DNA of 24,103 nucleotides from a virus: positions 1-24,103 of the IMG/VR virus record IMGVR_UViG_3300027868_000031; one strand, given 5' to 3'. The notes beneath the pieces are model-generated. The model ran no database searches and was not told the DNA's origin. It saw nothing but the letters and a program-made list of their open reading frames with translations. Positions 6,408 to 13,977 of the stretch are shown here, in pieces. Numbering within the stretch: position 1 is the stretch's first letter; the number at the start of each line of letters is the position of its first letter. The position numbers were made by a program, and so were the translations under genes.

Positions 6408-8846
6408 ATGGAAGATAATATAAAAATAAATATTGATTCAACAGGTTTTCCAAATCAGTTTGCTTCAGATTCAGAAAAAGCAACTGACCAATATGGATTA
6501 ATGGTGGGTCAAGCTATTCAATATGAATGGTTTAGAAAGGATAGTAATCAATGTAGATTTTATAATCAATGGGGAGAATTTAATCGTCTTAGACTTTATG
6601 CTCGTGGAGAGCAATCAGTAGCTAAATATAAAAATGAATTAGCTATTGATGGAGATTTATCTTATATGAATTTAGATTGGACCCCTGTTCCTATTATTCC
6701 AAAGTTTGTAGATATTGTTGTAAACGGAATGTCTGATAGATTATTTAAGGTTGGAGCTTATTCACAAGATGCAATGTCTCAAGCTAAAAGAAGTAAGTAT
6801 CAGGATATGATTGAAGGTCAAATGGCTGCTAAAACTGAGTTGCTTAGTATTCAAGAAAAATTTGGAGTAGACCCTTTTACAGTATCTCCTGACCAACTTC
6901 CTGCTAATGATGAAGAGCTATCTTTATATATGCAGTTAAATTATAAACCTGCAATTGAAATAGCAGAGGAAGAGGCAATTAATACTTTATTAGATGATAA
7001 CCACTATATAGATTTAAGAAAAAGATATGACTACGATTTAAGTGTATTAGGTATTGCTATAGGTAAGCACGAGTTCCTTCAAGGAGATGGAGTTAAGGTT
7101 TCTTATGTAGACCCTGCCAATGTAGTTTATAGTTATACAGAAGACCCTCATTTCAAGGATTGTTTTTATTGGGGTGAGATTAAGACTGTTGGAGTTACAG
7201 AGTTAATGAAGATAGACCAAAGTCTAACTAATTCTGATTTAGAAGAAATATCAAAGTATAGTCAATCGTGGTATGACTATTTTAATGTTGCTCAATACTA
7301 CCAAGATAGTTTGTTTGCTAGAGATAGTGTTACTCTTTTATACTTTAATTATAAAACTACCAAAACTTTTGTTTACAAAAAGAAAGTAACAGAAGGTGGT
7401 GGTTCTAAAGTAATTGAGAAAGATGATACTTTTAATCCTCCAATAGAAATGATGGAAGAAAACAATTTTGAAAAAGTATCTAAAACAATTGATGTTTGGT
7501 ATGAAGGTATTATGGTTATGGGAACAAACATTATCCTTAAATGGGAAATGTCTGAAAACATGGTAAGACCTAAGTCAGCAAGCCAACACGCAATACCTAA
7601 CTATGTTGCTGTTGCACCTAGAATGTATAAAGGAAATGTAGAGTCTTTAGTTAGAAGAATGATTCCTTTTGCAGATTTAATTCAGATGACTCATCTGAAA
7701 CTTCAGCAAGTTATATCTAGAACAGTACCGGATGGTGTATATATTGATGCAGATGGATTGAATGAAGTAGACTTGGGAACAGGTAATGCATACAATCCTG
7801 AAGACGCACTAAGACTTTACTTCCAAACAGGTAGTGTTATTGGTAGAAGTTATACAGGAGATGGGGAATACAATCAAGGTAAAATTCCTATTAAAGAACT
7901 AAATTCTAACTCAGGAGCTAGTAAGACTCAAATGCTTATCACTAATTATAATCATTACTTAAATATGATTAGGCAAGTGACAGGTCTTAATGAGGCTAGA
8001 GATGCTAGTACTCCTAACCCGGATGCTTTAGTTGGTGTTCAGAAGTTAGCAGCATTAAGTTCTAATACAGCAACTAGGCATATACTAGATGCAAGTCTGT
8101 ATATGTACAGAACAATGGCAGAAGCTTTAGCTCTTAGAGTTTCAGATATTCTTGAATACTCAGATTTCAAAGAAGAGTTTATAAACCAAATTGGAAAATA
8201 CAATGTATCAATACTAAGTCAAATTAGTGATTTATATATTTATGACTTTGGAATATTTATTGAAGTAGCTCCGGATGAAGAAGAAAGAGCACAGCTAGAA
8301 GCAAATATAAATATGGCTTTATCTAAAGGAGATATAAATCTAGAGGATGCTATTGATATTAGAGAGCTTCGAAATTTAAAAATGGCTAACCAACTTCTTA
8401 AAGTTAAAAGGATTAAGAAGCAGGAAAGAGATGAAAAGTTCCAAATGCAACAACAGGCTATGGCTTCTCAACAAGCACAGCAGTTACAGCAAATGAAATC
8501 AGGTGCTGAAATGCAAAAGCTTGAAATGGAAACTCAATCTAAGATGAAAGTTAAACAAGCGGAGATTGCATTTGAAATTGAAAAAATGAATAACGAAGCT
8601 ATGCTTAAAGCTAACTTAATGAAGCAAGAGTTTGCGTACAATCAAGAACTTAGAAACGTTAGTGAAAACGCTTTGAAGTCTAGAGAAGACCAAAGAGAAA
8701 AAGCAAAATCAGATAGAATTTCTCAAGCAAATACCGAACAGTCAAGTTTAATTAATCAAAGAAAAAATAATCTTCCACCTCAAAGGTTTGAGTCTAACGA
8801 AGATAGTTTAGATGGATTTGATTTAGCAGAATTTGAGCCTAGATAA
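6408..8846 (+). CDS. Portal protein
   Basis: An 812-aa protein placed between terL and scaffold, the usual place and roughly the usual size for podovirus portals (about 500-800 aa). The portal dodecamer forms the DNA channel at one vertex and docks the terminase. The first 650 residues contain portal-style segments such as VDIVVNGMSDRLFKVG, SYVDPANVVYSY (crown/stem border in many portals), PIPNYVAVAPRMYKG-like text near 390-405 and NHYLNMIRQVTGLNEARD. From about 665 to 785 comes a long Gln/Glu/Lys-rich helix (MQQQAMASQQAQQLQQMKS) that should form a coiled-coil barrel or tail. The C-terminus is acidic. There is only an A-rich 4-base spacer after terL. Confidence 0.85.
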   Translation: MEDNIKINIDSTGFPNQFASDSEKATDQYGLMVGQAIQYEWFRKDSNQCRFYNQWGEFNRLRLYARGEQSVAKYKNELAIDGDLSYMNLDWTPVPIIPKFVDIVVNGMSDRLFKVGAYSQDAMSQAKRSKYQDMIEGQMAAKTELLSIQEKFGVDPFTVSPDQLPANDEELSLYMQLNYKPAIEIAEEEAINTLLDDNHYIDLRKRYDYDLSVLGIAIGKHEFLQGDGVKVSYVDPANVVYSYTEDPHFKDCFYWGEIKTVGVTELMKIDQSLTNSDLEEISKYSQSWYDYFNVAQYYQDSLFARDSVTLLYFNYKTTKTFVYKKKVTEGGGSKVIEKDDTFNPPIEMMEENNFEKVSKTIDVWYEGIMVMGTNIILKWEMSENMVRPKSASQHAIPNYVAVAPRMYKGNVESLVRRMIPFADLIQMTHLKLQQVISRTVPDGVYIDADGLNEVDLGTGNAYNPEDALRLYFQTGSVIGRSYTGDGEYNQGKIPIKELNSNSGASKTQMLITNYNHYLNMIRQVTGLNEARDASTPNPDALVGVQKLAALSSNTATRHILDASLYMYRTMAEALALRVSDILEYSDFKEEFINQIGKYNVSILSQISDLYIYDFGIFIEVAPDEEERAQLEANINMALSKGDINLEDAIDIRELRNLKMANQLLKVKRIKKQERDEKFQMQQQAMASQQAQQLQQMKSGAEMQKLEMETQSKMKVKQAEIAFEIEKMNNEAMLKANLMKQEFAYNQELRNVSENALKSREDQREKAKSDRISQANTEQSSLINQRKNNLPPQRFESNEDSLDGFDLAEFEPR

Positions 8847-8874
8847 TACCTAAAAAAAATAATTAAATTAATAT

Positions 8875-8882
8875 TAACTTTG
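8875..8882 (+). promoter_or_regulatory. Bacteroidetes -7 promoter box TAACTTTG before scaffold/capsid
   Basis: TAACTTTG fits TAnnTTTG, the -7 element of Bacteroidetes housekeeping promoters, and is followed by TA and A-rich DNA 17 bases before the scaffold ATG. No clear -33 TTG is seen at the usual distance. It would start a separate scaffold-capsid transcript. Confidence 0.65.
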
Positions 8883-8898
8883 TAAAAATTATAATCAA

Positions 8899-9987
8899 AT
8901 GGAATTTAAAGTAAAAGAAGTAAATCCTGTTGAGGAAAAAGGAACTCAACAAGTAGAAAAAGAGTTGCTTGAAAAGCATGAGCAACAAATTGAAGGTGAG
9001 TATGTTCAGGAAAACCAACCTGAAAATATAGAAGGTAAAAAAGAAGAACCATCTACTGAATTAGAAATAAATGAAGAAAGGGTTTTGTCTTTTATAAAAG
9101 ATAAGTATCAAAAAGAAATTAATTCTTTTGAAGAGTTACTTGAAGAAAGAAAAGAGTCTGAAGAATTACCTGAAGACGTAAGTGCTTACTTTAAGTTTAA
9201 AAAAGAAACAGGTAGAAGTATTAATGATTATGTTAAGCTTCAACGTGATTTTGATGAAATGCCTGAAGACGCATTGTTGTCTGAATATTTTTTGGCTACA
9301 GATGAAGCCATTGATGCAGAAGACGTAGATGCTATAATGGAAGACTATAGATATGATGAAGATTTAGATGATGAGTCAGATATTAAAAAGGCTAAATTAA
9401 AAAAGAAAAGAATTGTTGCCAAAGCTAAAAAGTTTTTCAACGAACAAAAGGAAACATATAAGCAACCTGTCGAGTCGACAAGGGAAACTAGTTCTCCTGA
9501 AGTAGATGAAAAATTAAAAGCTTATCAACAGTATTTAGATAATGCAAAAACGGTAGAAGATACTAACTTAAAAAAATCTGAGTGGTTTACAAGTAAAACT
9601 AACGAAGTTTTTTCTTCTGAGTTCAAAGGTTTTGAGTTCGAGGTAGGAGAAAGTAATGTTACCTTTAATCCGGGAGATGCTGACGAGTTAAAGAAATCAA
9701 ACTCTACACCAATGAACTTTATAAATAAGTTTATGAATGAAGAAGGTTTGATGACTGATGCCGCAGGATACCATAAAGCATTATCGGTAGCAATGAATCC
9801 TGACAAGTTTGCCAAGTTTTTTTATGAGCAAGGTAAATCAGATGCTATTGAAGGGGATGCTCGCAAAGCTAAAAATATAAACATGACTATGCGAAAATCA
9901 CCTGAAACAGTTAACAAAGGTGGAATGCAAATTAAAGCTTTAAGCAATAACTCAGGTAAAGGCTTAAAGATTCGAAGTAACAAATAA
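8899..9987 (+). CDS. Capsid scaffolding protein
   Basis: A 362-aa, very acidic, helix-rich protein between portal and major capsid genes. The first 110 residues are nearly all Glu, Gln and Lys. Acidic patches follow (AIDAEDVDAIMEDYRYDEDL), then a Lys cluster near 165-175 (KKAKLKKKRIVAKAKKF). The C-terminus is basic (KGLKIRSNK), the usual part by which scaffolds touch the capsid protein. No protease motif is visible, so the scaffold may leave the prohead intact. It has its own -7 promoter box 17 bases upstream and lies 42 bases before the capsid gene. The call rests on position and composition, which are typical. Confidence 0.75.
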   Translation: MEFKVKEVNPVEEKGTQQVEKELLEKHEQQIEGEYVQENQPENIEGKKEEPSTELEINEERVLSFIKDKYQKEINSFEELLEERKESEELPEDVSAYFKFKKETGRSINDYVKLQRDFDEMPEDALLSEYFLATDEAIDAEDVDAIMEDYRYDEDLDDESDIKKAKLKKKRIVAKAKKFFNEQKETYKQPVESTRETSSPEVDEKLKAYQQYLDNAKTVEDTNLKKSEWFTSKTNEVFSSEFKGFEFEVGESNVTFNPGDADELKKSNSTPMNFINKFMNEEGLMTDAAGYHKALSVAMNPDKFAKFFYEQGKSDAIEGDARKAKNINMTMRKSPETVNKGGMQIKALSNNSGKGLKIRSNK

Positions 9988-10006
9988 TTAATTAACAACA
10001 AAAAGG

Positions 10007-10022
10007 TAGTGACTTACCACTA
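10007..10022 (+). promoter_or_regulatory. Small hairpin in the leader of the capsid gene
   Basis: TAGTG and CACTA can pair around a six-base loop, followed by an A-tract and the capsid ATG at 10030. There is no T-tract, so it is not a terminator. It may protect the capsid mRNA end or expose the start. It is weak (5 bp). Confidence 0.35.
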
Positions 10023-10029
10023 AAAAAAA

Positions 10030-11457
10030 ATGGCAGTATTAAATACACCGGGTTTTGACTTGCAGCCTTCGGCTCAACAAGTACCCTTATCAACAAATTA
10101 TATAACTGACTTCAACTTTTTAAATCAGTATCTTCCTGATACTTATGAAAAAGAGTTTGAGCGTTATGGAAACAGAAGTGTAAGTTCTTTCTTACGTTTG
10201 GTAGGAGCAGAGCTTCCTTCTAATTCTGACCTTATTAAATGGGCAGAGCAAGGTCGTTTGCATACTAAATATGTAAACTGTACATCAGGTGCAGCAGCAG
10301 GAGCAGATACAGCTACTATTACTGTAGCAGATGTATTAGTTCCTGCAACTCAGCCTGCAGGCGGTGCAGGTCAGATTGCAATTAGAGTAGGTCAAACAGT
10401 AATGATTTCTGACAACTCTATTAACTCTACAAACAGTAATAAAGGTATTGTTACTTCTGTAGATACAGCTAATGGAACTTTTGATGTAGCTTACTACGAA
10501 GGAGGAGGACAAACTTTTGCAGCAGGAGTAGTTATTTCTGTATTCATTTATGGTTCTGAATTTAAAAAAGGAACTAACGGAATGGTAGGTTCTTTGGAAG
10601 CTGATGATTTCATCTTCGAAAACTCTCCAATCATCATCAAAGATAAGTATGCAGTATCAGGTTCTGATATGGCTCAAATCGGATGGATTGAAGTAACAAC
10701 TGAAAATGGAGCAACAGGATTCTTATGGTACATAAAGTCTGAGCATGAAACAAGATTACGTTTTGACGATTATCTTGAGACTGCAATGGTTGAAGCAGTA
10801 CCTGCTGAAGCAAATTCAGGAGCTATCGCTGCAGGAGGCGATGTAGGTAACAAAGGTTCTGAAGGTGTTTTCTACAGTGTAAACCAAAGAGGAAATGTAT
10901 TTGGAGGTGGAAACCCAACAACACTTGCAGATTTTGATTCTATTATACAAAGATTAGACAAGCAAGGTTCTATCGAAGAGAATGTTATTTTTGTAAATCG
11001 TGATTTCTCATTTGACATTGACGATATGTTAGCTGCTCAAAACTCTTATGGAGGTGGTGGTTCGTCTTATGGTCTTTTTGACAATGACGAAGACATGGCT
11101 TTGAACTTAGGATTCACAGGATTCCGAAGAGGATATGATTTCTACAAGTCAGATTGGAAATACTTAAACGACCCAACAATGCGTGGTGGAATTACAGGTG
11201 GAGCTATCAACGGACTTTTAGTTCCTGCAGGTTCTACAACTGTATACGACCAAGTACTTGGTAAAAACGCTAAGAGACCATTCTTACACGTTCGATACAG
11301 AGCTTCTGAAACAGAAGATAGACGTTACAAAACTTGGATTACAGGTTCTGCCGGAGCGGCAAGAAACTCTGATTTGGATGCAATGGAAGTACACTTCCTT
11401 TCTGAAAGAGCAGTATGTACTCTAGGTGCAAACAACTTCTTCTTATTCAAGAACTAG
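10030..11457 (+). CDS. Major capsid protein (HK97-like fold expected)
   Basis: A 475-aa shell protein directly after the scaffold. The N-terminal arm (to about 80) has LPDTYEKEFERYGNRSVSSF. Residues about 82-180 form a Gly/Ala/Thr/Val-rich beta insertion (ADTATITVADVLVP, GTFDVAYYEGGG). The main domain follows, with helix EHETRLRFDDYLETAM and loops GGNPTTLADFD and FVNRDFSFDIDDML. The end, MEVHFLSERAVCTLGANNFF, is the usual capsid closing strand. Codons differ from those of its neighbours: many AAC, TTC, TAC and GAC in place of the A/T-ending forms used elsewhere, a sign of very high expression. A strong terminator follows 14 bases after the TAG. The family is inferred from position and pattern. 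Confidence 0.85.
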   Translation: MAVLNTPGFDLQPSAQQVPLSTNYITDFNFLNQYLPDTYEKEFERYGNRSVSSFLRLVGAELPSNSDLIKWAEQGRLHTKYVNCTSGAAAGADTATITVADVLVPATQPAGGAGQIAIRVGQTVMISDNSINSTNSNKGIVTSVDTANGTFDVAYYEGGGQTFAAGVVISVFIYGSEFKKGTNGMVGSLEADDFIFENSPIIIKDKYAVSGSDMAQIGWIEVTTENGATGFLWYIKSEHETRLRFDDYLETAMVEAVPAEANSGAIAAGGDVGNKGSEGVFYSVNQRGNVFGGGNPTTLADFDSIIQRLDKQGSIEENVIFVNRDFSFDIDDMLAAQNSYGGGGSSYGLFDNDEDMALNLGFTGFRRGYDFYKSDWKYLNDPTMRGGITGGAINGLLVPAGSTTVYDQVLGKNAKRPFLHVRYRASETEDRRYKTWITGSAGAARNSDLDAMEVHFLSERAVCTLGANNFFLFKN

Positions 11458-11471
11458 TAAATAGTAAAACT

Positions 11472-11498
11472 AAAGGGAGGGTAACTCCTCCCTTTTTT
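11472..11498 (+). terminator. Rho-independent terminator after the capsid gene
   Basis: AAAGGGAGG (11472-11480) pairs with CCTCCCTTT (11487-11495) around a six-base loop and runs into TTTTTT and further T-rich DNA. It is one of the few G/C-rich stems in the window and should end most scaffold-capsid transcripts. Confidence 0.9.
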
Positions 11499-11527
11499 AT
11501 TTTAATTTTAATTTTAAATTTTATCTA

Positions 11528-12274
11528 ATGAAAAAAGTAAAAACAGCCAAAGACAAATCGTATAAACTTAAAAAAGAAGTAGCTCCTTTAAGTTATATGT
11601 TACCCTCAAGAAACAGCAGAAGACTTCCATTATTACACTTCGATACTACAGAAGGAATAAACAAGCCTTTAAGATATGCTGTTAATCAAAAAACACCTTT
11701 TGAAGATGACCAAGATGGAAATGCAATTTTAGAACCTATTATTTTTGAAGATGGGTTTTTGTTTGTTCCTAAAAACAATCCTGTTCTTCAGGAGTTTCTT
11801 CATTATCACCCTCAGAACGGAAGTGTATTTGTTGAGGTTGATGCTGAAAAAGATGCATCTAAAGAAGTTGAAATTTTAAATGTAGAAGTTGATGCTTTAA
11901 TTGAAGCTAGAAAACTAAACATAGAACAAGTAGAAACATTATCTAGAGTTTTATTTGGATATGATATTAGTAAGTTTACAACTTCAGAACTTAAAAGAGA
12001 TATTTTAGTTTTTGCAAAAAGAGACCCGTATTCTTTTATGAATGCAATTAATGACCCTATGTTAAAGCTTCAAGGTAAAGTAGCTTTGTTGTTTGACCAA
12101 AACATTTTGTCATTTAGAAACAATAGAAAAGATGTATTTTACAACACATCATCTAACAAGAAAAAAATGTTAACTGTTCCTTATGGTGAAGACCCTATTT
12201 ATATAGTTTCTTCTTTCTTAAAAAGCGATGAAGGAATTGAAGCATTAAAAATGTTAGAATCAAAATTAGAATAA
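11528..12274 (+). CDS. Conserved-looking post-capsid structural protein, function unknown
   Basis: A 248-aa protein with a basic start (MKKVKTAKDKSYKLKKE), then SYMLPSRNSRRLPLLHFD, LRYAVNQKTPFEDDQDGNA and a beta-like FEDGFLFVPKNNPVLQEFLH. An acidic helix follows (110-145), then a charged helical part and the end LTVPYGEDPIYIVSSFLKSD. I recall similar proteins after the capsid gene in uncultured marine phages, but no function. Possible roles are a capsid accessory, vertex or neck protein. It lies between two terminators with no -7 box in its short leader, so it is probably expressed by readthrough of the capsid terminator, at lower level than the capsid protein. No cysteines or membrane segments are seen. 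Confidence 0.7.
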   Translation: MKKVKTAKDKSYKLKKEVAPLSYMLPSRNSRRLPLLHFDTTEGINKPLRYAVNQKTPFEDDQDGNAILEPIIFEDGFLFVPKNNPVLQEFLHYHPQNGSVFVEVDAEKDASKEVEILNVEVDALIEARKLNIEQVETLSRVLFGYDISKFTTSELKRDILVFAKRDPYSFMNAINDPMLKLQGKVALLFDQNILSFRNNRKDVFYNTSSNKKKMLTVPYGEDPIYIVSSFLKSDEGIEALKMLESKLE

Positions 12275-12295
12275 TAGCAATAATTATTTATATTG

Positions 12296-12333
12296 AGAGG
12301 CAATTTAGGAAACTAAGATGCCTCTTTTTTTTT
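12296..12333 (+). terminator. Rho-independent terminator before the neck genes
   Basis: AGAGGCA (12296-12302) pairs with TGCCTCT (12319-12325). An inner stem TTTAG/CTAAG closes a GAAA loop, and a nine-base T-tract follows. The T-tract ends only a few bases before a -7 promoter box, so transcription is reset here. Confidence 0.9.
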
Positions 12334-12336
12334 AGT

Positions 12337-12344
12337 TATCTTTG
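12337..12344 (+). promoter_or_regulatory. Bacteroidetes -7 promoter box TATCTTTG before the neck/tail genes
   Basis: TATCTTTG, followed by TAGAAAA, lies 17 bases before the ATG at 12361, the same spacing as at the scaffold gene. It directly follows a terminator. No clear -33 element is seen. Confidence 0.72.
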
Positions 12345-12360
12345 TAGAAAAATAATAACA

Positions 12361-13056
12361 ATGATAAACTCTGTAAGAAATACTGTATTATCGGTATTAA
12401 ATAAAAACAACTATGGATACTTATCTCCTTCAGATTTTAATCTATTTGCTAAACAAGCTCAATTAGATTTATTTGAAGATGTATTTTACGAATACAATTA
12501 TCAAATTAATAAAGAAAACGCAAGGCAATCAGGAACAGGGTATGCAAACATATCTAAATCTTTAGCTGAAGTTATAGAGGGTTTTAATGATTCTTCACCT
12601 TTACAGAATGTTTCTCTAAATACATATTCTTTACCTGATGATTGGTATTTTATTAATGATGTTTATTACAATAATAAAACTGTAGAAAAAATATCTGCTA
12701 GTAAAATAAAAAGATTACTAAATTCAAACTTAACAGCACCTACTTCTGCATTTCCTGCTTATGTTTTAAGACAAAATGTTTTAGATGCTTATCCTTCCAA
12801 TATTACAGGAAATGTAATAGAGATAAATTACATAAGGTATCCTTTAGTACCTAATTGGACATATAATGTTTTATTTGAAGGTGCACCTGTTTTTAACCCA
12901 TCGCAAGTTGGGTATCAAGATTTTGAATTACCGGCTGACTATGAACCTGATTTAGTAAATAAAATTTTACAATATGCAGGTGTATCTATTAGGGAAAACA
13001 CAGTAACTAATTTTGGAATTGCTCAAGAGCAACAAGAAAATAACGATGAAAGATAA
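12361..13056 (+). CDS. Putative neck/ring protein (head-tail connector)
   Basis: A 231-aa protein that begins with a helix and the phrase NKNNYGYLSPSDFNLFAKQAQ (about 14-34). It continues with helix DLFEDVFYEYN, a central beta part (YSLPDDWYFINDVYYNN), and a late IEINYIRYPLVPNW followed by ELPADYEPDLVNKILQYAG. The mix of an N-terminal helical bundle and late beta-strand resembles connector proteins that stack under the portal. It has its own promoter after a terminator, and its TAA shares a base with the ATG of the next gene. The order capsid, this gene, adaptor, nozzle supports a neck role. The exact ring is unknown, and sequence alone would not exclude a tail-completion protein. Confidence 0.6.
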   Translation: MINSVRNTVLSVLNKNNYGYLSPSDFNLFAKQAQLDLFEDVFYEYNYQINKENARQSGTGYANISKSLAEVIEGFNDSSPLQNVSLNTYSLPDDWYFINDVYYNNKTVEKISASKIKRLLNSNLTAPTSAFPAYVLRQNVLDAYPSNITGNVIEINYIRYPLVPNWTYNVLFEGAPVFNPSQVGYQDFELPADYEPDLVNKILQYAGVSIRENTVTNFGIAQEQQENNDER

Positions 13057-13976
13057 TGGCATACTTAAGTGAATATCAATATTACGAAAACGAAGGTACT
13101 GCTCCAACAAATAAAAATTGGGGTTCGTATCAATACGTTAGCTTAGAAGACATTGTAAATAACTTTATGTTAATGTACAGTGGCAATCATTCTTTAATTA
13201 ATAACGAAGAACAATACAAAGTTTTGTTTCACGCAAAAAGAGCTGTTCAAGAATTGAACTATGATGCTTTTAAAGAAATTAAAGTTTTAGAACTAAAGCT
13301 AGATGATGAGTTTAGGTTTGTTCTTCCTAGTGATTATGTTAATTGGGTTAGAGTATCTGTGTTAAGAAACGGAGTTCTTATGCCTTGTGGTGAAAACATT
13401 CAAGCAAATGGTGCTTCTAGTTATCTTCAAAATAGTCAAGGAAAAATTTTATTTGATTCTGAAGGAAATATAGAATCAACAACTTCTGAGCTTGATACTT
13501 TGAGAATAACTCAGCAACTAAAAACAATGTACCTAAACGGTAATAGCCCATACAATAATCAATATGGTTATAACTACGATGGTAGATGGTACTTTGATTT
13601 TGAAATAGGTGCTAGATTTGGATTAAATACCGAGACAGCAAATATGAATCCTACGTTTAGAATAGACTCTAAAGCAGGGGTTATAAATTTTGATTCATCT
13701 CTTGATGATGAAGTTGTTGTTGTGGAATATGTATCAGATGGTATGGAAGGTGGAGACAACACTTTAATAACTGTAAATAAATTGTTTGAAGATTATGTCT
13801 ATGCTTACATTCAATACGCTATTTTAAATAGTAAACTTGGGGTGCAAGAGTACATAGTAAATAGAGCACGTAAAAGCAAGACAGCTCTTTTAAGAAATGC
13901 AAAAATTAGAATTAGTAATATTCATCCCGGAAGACTATTAATGAATCTTCGAGGAAGAGATAAGTGGATAAAGTAA
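13056..13976 (+). CDS. Putative tail adaptor (T7 gp11-like position)
   Basis: A 306-aa protein just before the nozzle gene, the place of T7 gp11. The N-terminal third has a helical part with HAKRAVQELNYDAFKEIKVL (about 70-89), then ELKLDDEFRFVLPSDYVNWV, a phrase found in small adaptor or gatekeeper proteins of podoviruses. The middle (about 115-230) is beta-rich with an insertion. The C-terminus holds a helical region (LFEDYVYAYIQYAILNSK) and a basic end (RARKSKTALLRNAKIRIS ... GRLLMNLRGRDKW). It probably forms the dodecameric ring joining portal and nozzle. The overlap TAATG upstream and the one-base gap downstream suggest coupled translation with both neighbours. Confidence 0.62.
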   Translation: MAYLSEYQYYENEGTAPTNKNWGSYQYVSLEDIVNNFMLMYSGNHSLINNEEQYKVLFHAKRAVQELNYDAFKEIKVLELKLDDEFRFVLPSDYVNWVRVSVLRNGVLMPCGENIQANGASSYLQNSQGKILFDSEGNIESTTSELDTLRITQQLKTMYLNGNSPYNNQYGYNYDGRWYFDFEIGARFGLNTETANMNPTFRIDSKAGVINFDSSLDDEVVVVEYVSDGMEGGDNTLITVNKLFEDYVYAYIQYAILNSKLGVQEYIVNRARKSKTALLRNAKIRISNIHPGRLLMNLRGRDKWIK

Positions 13977-13977
13977 T

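Noticed and set aside
10007-10022. Terminator before the capsid gene
   Set aside because: The short stem is followed by an A-tract, not a T-tract, on the coding strand.
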